Source of the DNA: Phymatolithon calcareum
Lineage: Eukaryota; Rhodophyta; Florideophyceae; Hapalidiales
Reading direction: 5' to 3'
Assembly (NCBI GenBank): GCA_977006965.1
Contig: OZ345352.1
Span: 4,526,001 to 4,590,000, forward strand
DNA: 64,000 nucleotides
Shown here one piece after another: positions 33,798 through 45,126 of the stretch. The stretch's first letter is position 1, and each line of letters starts with the position of its first letter. Made by a program: the position numbers and the translations under genes. A model generated the notes under the pieces. It was not told where the DNA came from, ran no database searches, and saw only the letters and a program-made list of their open reading frames with translations.

Positions 33798-35375
33798 ATG
33801 AGTGATAATAACGGTGGGAATGGTGGTCAACCGTCTCGTATGTTTATGAACCACATCAAACTGAACGAGCTTAGCAGCAACTTGGTCGGACTTATTCTCT
33901 CTGTACGTGATTTAGATGAGAGAATTCGACAAGATGGCATGACTGGTACGCAGGTCAAAGAATCATTTGCTGATATGTTTCCGCCCGCTATACTTTTCTC
34001 CCCGGAGATAAGAACGATGCCCGCAATCAATTCGAGTCTTCGAGACTGGCTTAATGAAAAAGGAGCTAATCTGATTCCGCACAGCTCTCGCCGAATCCTC
34101 ATGACCTTGGCAACGTCGTTGTACGATGACAATGAAGATGCGGTTGCAGCTACTGAAATGGTTCGTGGTATTGTTGCAAGAGGTCGTCAATCCTCGCAGA
34201 TAACAGCGTCAATAGTCTCTGGCGCTGCTGCTGCAAGCACCGCAGTTTCCTCGGAGGACCATACCCAAAGAGAAAACAAGATAGTCCACAATGTTGCAAT
34301 GCGGTTCAGGGACAGTTCCGCAAAGTTTTCAGGCGATATTGGAGAATCTTGGATGGAGTTTGTCGCAGAGTACCAGCAAGTAGCTCGCGACTACAGCCTC
34401 ACTCCTCCTCAGAAAAAAAATATTTGCATAATCTCCTCCGCGGGTATGCTAAACGGTCTACTTGGATCGCGTAGAGAACTCTGTTAACACGTTTCAGCAA
34501 GCTGTCGAAATGATCGACAGGGAATACAATTCAACCGTCCGCCAGAACCGTGTGAAGAACTACCTAAATGGGCTTCGTCTCAGTAAGTTCACTAACGAGG
34601 GTCTTGATGAGTCTACAGCACTGGAAAAGCTGTACAAACTCATCACAAAACTTGCACCTCAGGTACCGCAATCTCACTGAGGACCTGCACACGAAGTCGA
34701 ATTCCTTCGTAAAGCAACCGTTGGTCTTCCATGGGCAGCTGAACCATTAAATCGTATTGCAACGCATAATTTCGATTTCCAGCAGCTTTACGGGGAACTT
34801 GAGGCTGCCCTACATCTTAAAAATGAGGCAAAATTTGCCATCATGAGAGATAGTGTCACCAACGGACGCAAAAGGGGAGCTCCAGACGACACTATAGTAC
34901 CAGGCATCATGTTTCAGGGCCAAGGGAGGTACATCAATCGACGCAAAAGTGTTGCAGATCGGCGAAATACCGACCGTAAGCAGGGCAGTACTCATCTGGG
35001 GCAGGGAAAATTGACCCTCTAATCATTATGGGTTGTTTCAATTGTGATGACCCTACACATATGGTTAAAAACTGCCCTAAGAAAGTCGATGTTGTCAAGC
35101 GTAAGATGGAGTACTACGAAAAGAAAACCGGCGAGAAACGAAACGCTCGTGCGGTTTTATTCGAACTCTGTCAACAAATGGACTCTTGTAATATATCCGA
35201 AGATGATATTTCAGATCCTGAGGTCGTTGAAGATCCCGATAGCCTGTTTGAAGCCTTAATGTCACATGGAGACATTTCCAATCTGCCCCATGCACCAGAA
35301 GACTTCCGAACGGAGGCCGAAATCAACATAATCATTGACGGACCTTCCGATGTATTGGACCATTTAGAGTTGTAG
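33798..35375 (+). pseudogene. copia gag-like protein with CCHC knuckle, broken
   Basis: Starts ATG 33798 and runs 229 residues before the frame is lost at an A8 run (34413-34420). The frame resumes at about 34462 (VENSVNTFQQAVEMIDREYN) to a TGA at 34678-34680, continues in the same frame to about 35018, then shifts to the knuckle CFNCDDPTHMVKNC (CX2CX4HX4C, about 35034-35075). An acidic linker (SEDDISDPEVVEDPDSLFEA) follows to the stop at 35373. It would coat the RNA and form the particle. With at least four lesions this copy cannot make full-length Gag itself. Confidence 0.7.
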
Positions 35376-35527
35376 CTGGTGACGAAAAATCGCTCTGGCT
35401 AAATGTTCGCGGGAAACTCTCTCAGGTTTCAATTGAATAAGTCCGTGAGTATAAGAAGGCGTATGAAGAAAAGGACCTTTCAGCACCAAGTGCTCAAACG
35501 GTACCATTTTGGAGTCCACAACCTGAC

Positions 35528-37321
35528 ATGGACGGCCTTATGGAGATGGATAAGGTGTTTGAAAGAATTATATCCGGCGAGGCCTTTATGAACCAGCTGT
35601 TAAAGGGAATATCTGAAGTCACGAAAAACGGTTCAGATTCGCAGATATCAGATGAAACCCCATCAAGCGTACTATTAACGGAGGTTCTGAGTCCCGATGA
35701 TCCACGATGCCACTCGAGAGAGTTTGAAAATGCAAAACACGAAGAGATTACCGGCCTTCGCGCAAGAAAAACCTGGGATATTGTTAATGCGTCTGCATTG
35801 CCAAAGACTGCAAACGTGATAAGCGGACGGTTTGTCTACTCACTTAAGAACGTCAGAACTCTAGGAGAAACTGCTCGTGCTCGGTTCGTTGCCCAACGGT
35901 TTAATGACAAAATGAAACCTTTCATTGTGCATAATAATCACACATTGCGTCAAAGCTCGACGAAGTTGATTATTTCCGTATCTTCAATTTGTCAATTTCG
36001 GCTATGCCATCTTGATGTTACTCAAGCGTACCTCCAGTCAATAGATAGATTCTCCCGAGAGATCTATCTCAAGCCAAAGAGAGGTGATATGAAGTACTTC
36101 CAAATTTCCGACAATGAACTCTTGCATCTTGTTAAACCACTCTATGGAATATGCGACGCTGGGGACTACTGGGGGACAACATTTCGAGCCCACATATTAC
36201 AGAGCTTGAAGTTGGTACCTCTCAAGGGTGATCCAGCTTTGTACATCAAGCATCACGAAGACGACATTGAAGGGCTTCTAGGCAGCTATGTTGATGACAA
36301 TCTGTTTTCTGGTACCGCCAAATTTCTAAACGATGCTTACGAGACTCAGCGTACATTCGAATCAAAAGACCTAAATTGGGATAACATCGAATTTGTCGGT
36401 GTAAAGATTGAAACCAGAACCGATAATGAAGGGGTCTTAGTGTTCGAGCTAAGTCAGCCAGAATATACCGCAGAGCTCAAAGAGGTTCCGGTTGATGTCC
36501 AGTTTGACTTCTTTGCTTCCGTTCGCGCGGCTGTTGGATGGCTTGCACACACCCGTCCCGATGCATGCTGTAGCATCAACAGAGCGGCTCAAGTGACTGA
36601 AAAGACTTTTTCCAAGAAAAAGGTAATTGAGCTGAACAAAGCAATCAAGTACCTAAAGCAAACCCCATACCTGAAGCTGAAATATAAGCCGTTAAATCGT
36701 CAAACTTTGCATCTTCGCGTATATTCAGATGCATCCTTTGCTTCAAATGACGACTCCTCGTCACAGTTGGGATACATTATATTGCTTTGCGATAATTCAA
36801 GCCAGTGTCACATCCTCTGCTACAGCAGCAGAAAGTCGAAAAGGGTCGTTCGATCCATCATGGCGGGTGAAGTTTATGCTTTTTCAGCAGCTTTTGATCA
36901 GGCTTTTATGCTCAAGCATGATCAAGAGCACATCCTTAATCAGTCAATTCCACTCGCAATGTTCACAGATTCGAAACAATTGTTCGATGTTATTACCTGC
37001 GCTTCTCACAGTACTGAGAAAAGGCTGATGATTGATGTAGCTGCTGCGCGTGAATCATACGAGCGCCATGAAATTTCGAACGTTGGACTAGTTTCAGGAG
37101 AACACAATGTAGCTGACGGATTGACGAAACCCAAATTCTGCAAAGCACTACACAATGTCATGCCCTATGGGGTTGATAAGACGCCTTTTTTCAATGGATT
37201 TATCGTCATGGGTTATAGACCTCACTCTCGTTTTTTAAAGAGTGGGAATGTTAAATTTCGGGAGATTGCACTAGTTGTTTTCCACCTTTTACGCTGGTGC
37301 GTAGAGGCGGATCGATTGTGA
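35528..37321 (+). CDS. copia reverse transcriptase / RNase H, intact frame
   Basis: 597 residues from ATG 35528 to a stop inside the 3' LTR. The RT region includes RKTWDIVN, FRLCHLDVTQAYL, LVKPLYGICDAGDYW and the catalytic box SYVDDNLF. RNase H follows, with its acidic residues in RVYSDASFASND, AGEVYAFSAAFDQA and AMFTDSKQL, and the closing HNVADGLTK box typical of copia. There is no integrase upstream in any frame. The likely start may lie further upstream, because the linker frame (about 35380-35530, GDEKSLWLNVRGKL) also reads as related protein. Open reading plus near-identical LTRs suggest recent activity, perhaps relying on Gag, protease and integrase supplied in trans. Confidence 0.85.
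   Translation: MDGLMEMDKVFERIISGEAFMNQLLKGISEVTKNGSDSQISDETPSSVLLTEVLSPDDPRCHSREFENAKHEEITGLRARKTWDIVNASALPKTANVISGRFVYSLKNVRTLGETARARFVAQRFNDKMKPFIVHNNHTLRQSSTKLIISVSSICQFRLCHLDVTQAYLQSIDRFSREIYLKPKRGDMKYFQISDNELLHLVKPLYGICDAGDYWGTTFRAHILQSLKLVPLKGDPALYIKHHEDDIEGLLGSYVDDNLFSGTAKFLNDAYETQRTFESKDLNWDNIEFVGVKIETRTDNEGVLVFELSQPEYTAELKEVPVDVQFDFFASVRAAVGWLAHTRPDACCSINRAAQVTEKTFSKKKVIELNKAIKYLKQTPYLKLKYKPLNRQTLHLRVYSDASFASNDDSSSQLGYIILLCDNSSQCHILCYSSRKSKRVVRSIMAGEVYAFSAAFDQAFMLKHDQEHILNQSIPLAMFTDSKQLFDVITCASHSTEKRLMIDVAAARESYERHEISNVGLVSGEHNVADGLTKPKFCKALHNVMPYGVDKTPFFNGFIVMGYRPHSRFLKSGNVKFREIALVVFHLLRWCVEADRL
37236..37248 (+). promoter_or_regulatory. Polypurine tract of copia element
   Basis: The purine-rich run aaagagtgggaa lies directly before the 3' LTR, where plus-strand DNA synthesis is primed in LTR elements. 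Confidence 0.65.
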
Positions 37322-37588
37322 GGTCCAAATTGTCTTTGCGTTTATCTTAATTAGTGTGTGTTTCAAGTAGCATATATACTCCTGCCTCGGTGCTCGAGAG
37401 GGAAGTTTTAGTCGAAGAAGAAGTAAACTCGCTTGTGTACGCAATCAATAAGGTAGATCAACCAGCCTCACCGGTCGTCGGTGAGAAGTTGAGAATTTCG
37501 TGGTCGGCACGTAGGCCCGAAATTTTATTTTATTTCCACTATTTGTGTACCAATCGTAACTACTCGCTATCTGCGCTGGCAAATCACA
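37249..37588 (+). repeat. 3' LTR of copia element
   Basis: 340 bp, offset 4517 bp from the 5' LTR, TG...CA ends. The RT frame ends within it, at 37319-37321. Confidence 0.9.
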
Positions 37589-38840
37589 ATTAATGCCAGT
37601 TTTATGAGGACACAAGGCCTTACGCGCTCCCTCTTTCAACTCTATTAGGTTCCTGCTCAGGGGTTCAGCCAATGGCCTGCAAGTCTGACTAGAGCTCGTC
37701 CAAGAAGAGATCCTCCTCCTAGTTCCTGACTCTGATACGTAGCCGCTTCTGCAGATTTGAGCATAGGAGCTCTCTCCGTGCCTTGGCTGTGGGCATTGAG
37801 AGGAGGGCGCGGAAACTATCGTTGGTTCGTGCCGATACTCTTCTGACCAGGCACAATATGATGGCATTCTCGAGGGCCTCTACTCGCTTGAGCAGAGCAG
37901 GATTGCCGGGGGTCAAGGGAGTCCCGTCTTCAGTCCATGGGGGGAGGAATGTCATGCACACCCTCATATCACGTCGCGGATTCATACCCCCACCGCTAGA
38001 ACCGACGCTCTGGAGTTCTAGAAAACGTTGCTAAGCTCCGCCATGTCTCTTTAAGAACATTCCCGTTTGGATTCCCTCGTCCATAATTTCGACTCCCAGG
38101 TATCTGACGCTATTAATGACCTCCAGTGGCCGTCGATGCATAGCAGTTGAATACACTCTCTACGTCCATATGATATAATCACACAAGGCACTCTCGCTTC
38201 CAAAATGTGGCGTGCGTGTCTTTTAGTCCCCTTGACGAGAGAAATATGCCATTGTCTTCTAACGAGAGAACATAATACTTCCAAAGTTTGCCTCCAAGTG
38301 GACTTTACTATTTGATATCGGTTCAAAAAGATTTTAGTCCAGACAAACCCTTTCCTTTATTCAAGACGTGATAGATATTTACGAATAATTTGAACTGATG
38401 TTCTCCCTCTGCATAAGTATTTGCGTTGCAACTATTGACTTTGATGACTTTCCTATTTCATGTTCCTCGGATTTCCATTTCGTGTCCCACAATCTTGCAC
38501 ACGCACTAATTTCAAGAAAATCTGATTCATTGTATCATTTTTAAAGGCCCAGAATACTTTACCTCTTCCATGAATTTTGCCATTGACCATCGCGGTGAAG
38601 TTTGTATAAGCTTTCGGCCAGAGCAGAAAGTCCAGAAACTTCCTAATACGAAATAAGATTATTATGTGGAGAAAAGCCCTCGATGATAGAAACAGATTGA
38701 TGATCCACCGTTAAGTAAGCGGAATGGCGTAATTTCTAGTACTACATTGACACTATTGCACCCTACATTTGATCGTTTTGCCATGGCCTTCTTTGGTGAC
38801 ATGAAAATCTCACGGCATATTTTGTGGAAATGGTTCACTA
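37589..38840 (-). other. Region after copia, weak minus-strand frames
   Basis: An open stretch at 37719-37985 (with DGTPLTPGNPALLKRVEALE) and another at 38051-38326 read on the minus strand, interrupted by stops. They may be pieces of whatever the copia element interrupted, possibly the upstream part of the recombinase element. Not recognised. Confidence 0.25.
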
Positions 38841-39070
38841 CTACTGAACAAGTACAACCACGTATTGAAGAGCCTGGTTTCCAACCCAGCTCATCCCTTG
38901 GAACGATGGCGCCTGAGGATTGGCTGCGTAGAGATTTAGATGTTAAGCTTCCCGAATCTTTGCACTTTGTGCGGCTTTGAGCTGTTGTGACATCAAATAC
39001 CACTTGTATCTGTTAAAGTCTACAGCAGCCGTAAGGATGGGATTTGTTCTAGGACAACTCCTAAACCTGC
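38841..39070 (-). repeat. Inverted third copy of a segment A/B block
   Basis: Matches 9960-10165 and 55630-55845 in the opposite orientation: gaggattggctgcgtagag, gatgttaagct, ctttgagctgttg and ggatgggatttgttctagga are shared. It is a dispersed copy, so part of the duplicated segment behaves as a repeat family. Confidence 0.7.
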
Positions 39071-39576
39071 AATAAAAGAATGAAAAGAAGAAGAGCCCCA
39101 CACGGGCAGAATATGTACCGATCAAGGACAAGTGAAAGCAATGAGCGAAATATCTCTTGAGATCCCTTGCTATTGTAAGGTTTGAACTGGGCGCATAGGA
39201 CAAAATACAAGATAAGTCGTTTGTAGCAACAGAGTGGGGAAGTTTCGTCGGAGAAGGGAGAAGTTCCCCTGAACGATCCAAATAGAACATACTTTGAATA
39301 GCACATTGTACATCTTTCGGCTCTTTTCATTTACCGGTATTCCCGGTATTCTGAAATCTATCATTGACGGCCAATGCTTGCCAGAATATCTTCGCAGTAG
39401 GCTCGAGCAGAAAACAGTAATGAAATGATAGAAAGAAAAGACCGCTCCATAGACCCCTTTTCAGAAAGAATTCGGATTAAATTTGCCATGTTCTCACTAT
39501 TATAGCCCACTACGACCCCACGAAAGACCACATCTATACCAGTTTGTCACTTAATGTCTAATATGTTGTAACACAT
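39071..39576. other. No gene
   Basis: Short frames only; spacer before the MULE. Confidence 0.4.
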
Positions 39577-39753
39577 GCCATTCATGAATGGCTAAATATT
39601 TTCCTTGTCACTAATTTTCACGTCCGTGTCACTAAATTGGAAAACAGCACGTCTGTGTCACTAATATGAAAAACGGCACGTCTGTATCACTAATCAGAGA
39701 AACGATGGTTCAGCGTCACTAATCCTATAAACGGCTCTTCTGTGTAACTAATA
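39577..39753 (+). repeat. Left terminal array of MULE
   Basis: A palindrome followed by six units ending tcactaa (one reads taactaa), each about 30 bp, with diverged spacers such as ggaaaacagcacgt and gaaaaacggcacgt. Confidence 0.8.
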
Positions 39754-40029
39754 GAAACTCAATAAGACACATTTATGCTCTTCGGCAAAAGTTTCGAAAA
39801 ACTTTTCGAAATATCAATGCCGATCATGTGAATAGATTTTGTCCATACTACACATGTCGAGTGCTGAGAGTGAATGCATCTCTGATTGCAGTCGTGATCA
39901 CGGCCGTATAGAGAGACTGTGGTTGATGAAGCTACATTCCTCTCCACTTGCAGAAAGCTCTCCTCGCTCCAATATACAAGAATAGGACACACCGGAAACA
40001 GGGAAACTATGGCCAAGCAAGTAAATTAT
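39754..40029. other. MULE interior, no gene
   Basis: Non-coding, with a short palindrome at about 39789-39812 (gtttcgaaaaacttttcgaaa). No coding motif. Confidence 0.4.
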
Positions 40030-41560
40030 CGAGAGTGCTATCGATATGAAGCTGGTCGAGATGTTCGTTAACCACTGGTATCAGATTGGAATCCAAAGGC
40101 ATAGATATGGCCATTATAAGAGCCACGGAGCTGGTGAAAGGAGAACAACTGTCGAGAAGCTGATCAATAAAAGGATATCAGGCACATTTAGCTGCTTTTC
40201 TCGTCCAAGCCCGATATTGGTTACGTGTGCATCTACAGAAAAGCTACTCGATTGCTAAAAATCTAAAACAACAGGGATATCAATTTCCAGCTGTGGTGGT
40301 GGGACACCTTTCCTCGTTCAAAGTTTCATGCTATAAAGTGGCGAGAAAACACTTCCTGAATCGAACGAGCCACGTAATGGAAGCCTGTGTCTGCGCAATA
40401 GCCTGTGACTGAGGCATTTCTGCCACTGTTATGAGTTTCAACATTTGGTGATGCCGAAAAGAAGTAGCGTTCAGTGGACAGGGGTGTACCACATGGCCCC
40501 CTCAGTCCGAATTTGTAGATCAATCTCATGGATGAGTTTTCCGAGCGGATGAGCAACATTCTGAGCACCTGGGCGGATGTTCCCGGTATCCTATTCCTAG
40601 ACAACGTTCTGATGTAAGCGAAAACACTCATGCTGGTAAGGGGTTTTGACTGGATTCTGTCTTAAGAAGATTTTCTTATTTTGCTGGTGTAACACGATTC
40701 AGTAGTGCACAAAACCCACATCTAGTCTCTTCCTAAAATCAGAGGAACAGCACGTGTGACATTAAAGCTCACGAAAAATATGCCGACCCACGTTCCGGAA
40801 GTCACGTATCTTGGAGTTTCCCGAGGTCCCACGAGAGTATCAGAAACGAAAATGCTACGACGCCTGAAGTATGCAAGGTCCAACATGTATGCGATACGCA
40901 TACTTGGAATATTCAAGAAAGGGCTGACCATCCAAAATGCATCCAGGTGTACAAAGCACTACTCCAGCCACGCTGAGAATACGGAATGCATCTAATGCCA
41001 TGGCTAAAAAACGTTCAGACCACCACAAGGAAGTTGAACAAACTTTCTTCAGCCGAGCATTCGGACGGATGGAAAGAGGAAGTACAGACAGATTCCGGAT
41101 TATGTGCCGAATCCAAATACGGGAGATGCTTTCTTGCGAGATTCTGAGGAGGAAAATGGCGAAAGAAAAATGGGCTTTAGAAAATCCGCCTGAAAACTCA
41201 AACACCCAAGAGCTGCATTCTACAACGAATGACACTATCCCAATGGATAACAGAGAAACTTGTGTTGAAGAAGTCAAACTCAGTAGAAACAATCTGCGGA
41301 AAAGCAAGACCTTCATTGAGTGCATGGAAAACGAAGAAGGTTTGTTCTGAAGTCAAAGCACGAGATGTTTAGTAAGACACGACGCGTACTGGCCGGGGCG
41401 CCCGCAGCGAACACCACAAGAAAACCGCGTAGGACATACGATCGTTTAGGGCTCAAACTTTTCCGCGCAGACTACGACAGGCGGCAGGCTACAGGAGACT
41501 ACACAATGGAAGGTACTGTAGAAACTGAAAACGCCTTGCCCGATTATTTGTGAGACTGCA
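40030..41560 (+). pseudogene. LINE ORF2 fragment (RT and C-terminus), copy 3
   Basis: Frames match the LINE on 56415-62275 in order. NHWYQIGIQ (about 40070) matches NHWFQLGFQ. A broken piece at about 40480-40610 matches the RT stretch before the catalytic box. EVTYLGVS at 40799 matches the same string in the LINE. The C-terminal frame 40937-41350 has EVEQTFFSRAFGRMERG, matching EVEQTFFRQVFGPLARG. The conserved Trp codon before EY is TGA here, as in the LINE copy. 5' truncated and multiply frameshifted, nested inside the MULE. Confidence 0.75.
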
Positions 41561-42400
41561 GATTTTTAATAAACGTCAACTAGAAAAAGTTTACAAGATA
41601 AGTCTTATCCATACCCAAGTAACAACCGTGCTGTCGAATATCGAGCTCGCGACTTTCAACTGACCTCAATGCTGCCTCTCTGAGCAACTATGAGTTCTCC
41701 AGCTGAGCCGATAACACCATGATGAGGTCTTCAAATCGACCTGTTCACTACCGTAGGCTCATCCAGTACATTATTAGTACGAGGTCCAATTTTATGAAGC
41801 ACATTGGTCATCATTATCGAAGCAAAATTTTATGTCAACAATATCCCCAGAATTGGGAACAGCGGGGAAGCACAGCAGCCATTGGGCCCAAATAAACCAA
41901 ATAAATGCCTGGCCAAATTACTGCCGTGCTCCCCCAGTGATCCCTGAAAAGAACAGAGAGCTTTTTTTGTTTAGCACATCATTTGCAACCAATGACGAAT
42001 TGTACAATAGAACCACTGTTGACCTCTTTTGGGTTACGTGTACATTGTAACGGAACCTGCCCCCGCGCTTGCTTCCATTCCTGGGTATAGCAGTTACACT
42101 GATACCCCGTTTCGTGGCGATTGCGTGGCCTGACGCTGCAGACCGCTCGCTTATTCTGAGCGTTCGGCAAAGCTATCTATTATTGGCATGACTCTTTTCA
42201 ATAGCGTAAAGCATGGGCACAACATAAAATATGCAATATCTCAATTTTCGGTGATATTCTGAGACAAATCCAACGCCAAGGTACTAGCCCTATTTATATT
42301 GGCATGAAACGTTCAAAAGGCAGCAATGTTTAATTTGTGGTAATGGAACCAAAGTGAGAGACTAGTAACATGTAATGAAAAAGGGAGCAGACTAAATTAT
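41561..42400. other. MULE 3' flank, no gene
   Basis: About 840 bp without recognisable coding sequence, between the LINE fragment and the transposase stop codon. Confidence 0.4.
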
Positions 42401-44596
42401 TCAGATCAGTGGATTCTGATCAGGAGTCATGTGCACGAAAGCTGGAGCAGTGCGCCGTGGACGACCAGCTCTGCGACGTCCTGCAATTGGACGGTCATCT
42501 GCAGCAACTGGAATACGCTTTCCTGTCGTGTGTAACGTAGCCCAAATAGAGTGCTTGCACGCGAAATATCGCATGAATTGTAAACAAATGCAATGATGCG
42601 TCACTAATCCCAGTTCCAGAAGTGATCCATCAAGATACAGCATTGCAGAATTCTTATCCTCCTCGGCTGAGTCAGCAGCCGTTACAATTGATTGAGCCCA
42701 TTCTTTCGCACAGTTAAAATACCCATTCGTATTCAAATCAATTGGTTTCAAAACGTGTACATGTTTTCTCCACGCTTCAAGTTCGTCCGATGCTTCTGCA
42801 AACATCAATTTCATAGAAGTTCCAAGATTTGGGTTCGTTATAAACCCATAGTTCCTGTACTCCAAAATGCATTCTGCCGCAGTCTCCTTCGCAGTATGCC
42901 ACGTTTCACGACACTTGTCATAAGAGGAGTTGTACGTTTCAAGACAGGTATCAGCCGAGATTCCGTTCTCGCGAGCGCTCCGTGGGGAGATAAAGTACCC
43001 TCCAGACTCATCCTCTGGGAAAAACGTCCCGGGATTTGCATCAAAGATAGTCTGCAACTCGACAGCCCCGGAGAAAGCTCTTCTGATTCGTCCACGAGCA
43101 TGGTTTGTGAGTCGAATATTGCTCCTCAAATCCAAGCTTCCCATTGGAGGAGGACACGTACTGCTTCCAAACTTGAGTGATTGGTAACGGAAGAATGAAT
43201 GCATACCGTCTAAAAAGGACACCAATGTCATCCGGGATCCTCGGTTGATGGCTTTCAGCGTGTGGTTGTTGAAGCTTTCCAACCCGTTGTTATTCAACGG
43301 AACGAATAGGCCCAAAGAAGCAGTTGACCAGCCATCTCGACTAGGAGCGAAATATTGAGTTGAAAGATTGTCCGCCATGTCATGATGATAGTCCGCCAGC
43401 AATGTTGCTGTGACCATGTCGGTGCCGTTGCGAAATAAATCTTCGTTTGGAATACGTTGCAGCCATCTGAAAATCTCATTAATGTACGTTAGATGAGACT
43501 CGCGATGCACAGTTAGCCACTTGTTCCGTTCCCTCGTTGTCAGGCCTTCGGGCGCCGTGAGGTTCCACTTCCCCTTGATATCTCTGTTGTTTTTGAGAGC
43601 ATGGAAGAAACAATTGCCAATGGATGCATCAGGAAACACGGATCGGAACGCGTTGTGAATTGCTGGGCAGTTGTCTGACATAGTGCAGTCAGGGTCACAT
43701 TCAATATCCAAATTTTCCAAACTGGTTTTAGTGCAGCGGAAAAAGCTTTCGAACGTAGCTGTGTCTTCCTTGTTTGATACGCAGAGTGCAAGTAGATTGA
43801 ACTGATGACAAGCGTCCGTGACACCAAGTGCAATGACTGGGTAGTTGTTCAATAGAACTTTGTGTTTGGAGTCGGTAACCAGCTGCATTGTTGCTGTGGT
43901 ATTCTCAACTCTTGCGTAATTTCGCAGCAATGCGTCCGTGGTGAGAAAAACGCGCACTATGTCATCACGCCCACGGCCCGGAAGAGCGTCTCCGGCGGCA
44001 TTCATGACGTAAAAGTGATGAGGATCTTGGTCTGGGCTTCGCTGATTGTCGCACACGAAATCCCAGAGACCAGCAATAGTGCACTCGAAGTATTGCTTTG
44101 CTGCAACGGATCGATTTCGCTGGAGGAACCCACTAATTTGACTCTTTTTGATGCCTTCCATATCAGAGCTCTGTGCTCCTCTCTTAGAAATCTCGTCAAT
44201 CAGTACCTTGTGCAGCTCACTTGGCTTGATTCGCAAATTATATCTCATTGCGTCAAGGAGAATGTCCTTGTGTGCCGTGATAAGACCTCGTGATATATGT
44301 TCGGCACCAGAATGATGATGTTCGACCCCTTGTTGCTTCTCGAGTGTGAATAAACCGGTTTTCCAGTTGCGAACCCGACGCAAGCGAAACTTACACCCGA
44401 AGCGATAATGCATACTGCACTTGTAGTACATCTTATGTCCTTTCTCTTGGTCTTTGAAGAACTTGTACGTGTCTTGCCGATACTTTTCGACGGCACCATC
44501 TTGATCCTCCGCCAGGATGTCCGGGACAACAACGATCCAATTCGTTACGACACGGGTTTGACGATGGTTGATCACCGATGAATCGATAGTCGTCAT
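42401..44596 (-). CDS. MULE transposase, intact
   Basis: From ATG 44596 (the first ATG in the frame) to the stop at 42401 this gives 731 residues; the frame is open a little further upstream. The N-terminal zinc finger is FLYWCH/WRKY-like: MYYKCSMHYRFGCKFRLRR with a later VEHHHSG. The MULE core shows VIALGVTDACHQFNLLA, then MSDNCPAIHNAFRSVFPDA with NCFFHALKN, and an ES motif in NNNGLESFNNHT, consistent with the DDE triad. The SWIM finger near the end is HCICLQFMRYFACKHSIW. A basic tail (GRRRAGRPRR) follows and may bind DNA. Full length for the family and without a stop, so possibly functional. It would cut at the tandem-array ends flanking it. Confidence 0.9.
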   Translation of the reverse strand: MTTIDSSVINHRQTRVVTNWIVVVPDILAEDQDGAVEKYRQDTYKFFKDQEKGHKMYYKCSMHYRFGCKFRLRRVRNWKTGLFTLEKQQGVEHHHSGAEHISRGLITAHKDILLDAMRYNLRIKPSELHKVLIDEISKRGAQSSDMEGIKKSQISGFLQRNRSVAAKQYFECTIAGLWDFVCDNQRSPDQDPHHFYVMNAAGDALPGRGRDDIVRVFLTTDALLRNYARVENTTATMQLVTDSKHKVLLNNYPVIALGVTDACHQFNLLALCVSNKEDTATFESFFRCTKTSLENLDIECDPDCTMSDNCPAIHNAFRSVFPDASIGNCFFHALKNNRDIKGKWNLTAPEGLTTRERNKWLTVHRESHLTYINEIFRWLQRIPNEDLFRNGTDMVTATLLADYHHDMADNLSTQYFAPSRDGWSTASLGLFVPLNNNGLESFNNHTLKAINRGSRMTLVSFLDGMHSFFRYQSLKFGSSTCPPPMGSLDLRSNIRLTNHARGRIRRAFSGAVELQTIFDANPGTFFPEDESGGYFISPRSARENGISADTCLETYNSSYDKCRETWHTAKETAAECILEYRNYGFITNPNLGTSMKLMFAEASDELEAWRKHVHVLKPIDLNTNGYFNCAKEWAQSIVTAADSAEEDKNSAMLYLDGSLLELGLVTHHCICLQFMRYFACKHSIWATLHTTGKRIPVAADDRPIAGRRRAGRPRRTAPAFVHMTPDQNPLI

Positions 44597-45126
44597 CTGT
44601 GTGAAGTTTCGCAACAAAATGAGAAGGTCCTTGTGGGCAATAGTAAACAATCGATAGTTGGAGAAAACTGAATTGGCGATTGAAGTTATTGAAAACTTGA
44701 ACTGATCAGTTTACTGTACGCCATCTTATAGCAACTTTATTTTTCTGGAGCACTAGTTCTCCTTCGGAATTTGCTGCTCCATATTACTCTAAATAGACCT
44801 TTCAGAGCAATTAATTATGCCTGCAGCTCTGCGAAAGCGTTGCCATTGACTGTAAAATACTACTGCAAAGGTAAACATTCTTTTTGGAAAGGTTTCTTTA
44901 CGTTATGGGCCAGTTTAACTTTGTCGTGATTAGACCGTTAGAAATCTAAACATTACCACCCGATGAGCATCAAATAAACTCTGAAAACTTTGTGCACAGC
45001 ACCTGGAGCATGCGAAAGTGGACTCGGCAACGAGTATTACTCAGTGCCAAATGCTGACCAGAGGAATAGACTTTTCAATAACTATGTCTCGAAATTTGTT
45101 CATTTCTCGCTTCTTCTGTAATTTTT
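44597..45126. promoter_or_regulatory. Upstream region of the MULE transposase
   Basis: About 530 bp between the start codon and the right terminal array, without coding sequence. The promoter should lie here, but no specific element is assigned. Confidence 0.35.

Larger units (their letters stand above)
32732..37588 (+). mobile_element. Ty1/copia-type LTR retrotransposon lacking integrase and protease
   Basis: Two 340 bp LTRs bound an interior of 4177 bp with gag-like and RT/RNase H coding. LTRs start TG and end CA and differ by about three bases, so the insertion is recent. The interior has a gag with a CCHC knuckle, then only about 440 bp before the reverse transcriptase. There is no room for the aspartic protease, the HHCC domain and DDE integrase that normally lie there in copia elements. 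Confidence 0.9.

Noticed and set aside
37719-37985. Host gene encoding an 88-residue protein
   Set aside because: Short, with stops in flanking frames and no motif. More likely a piece of the element interrupted by the copia insertion.
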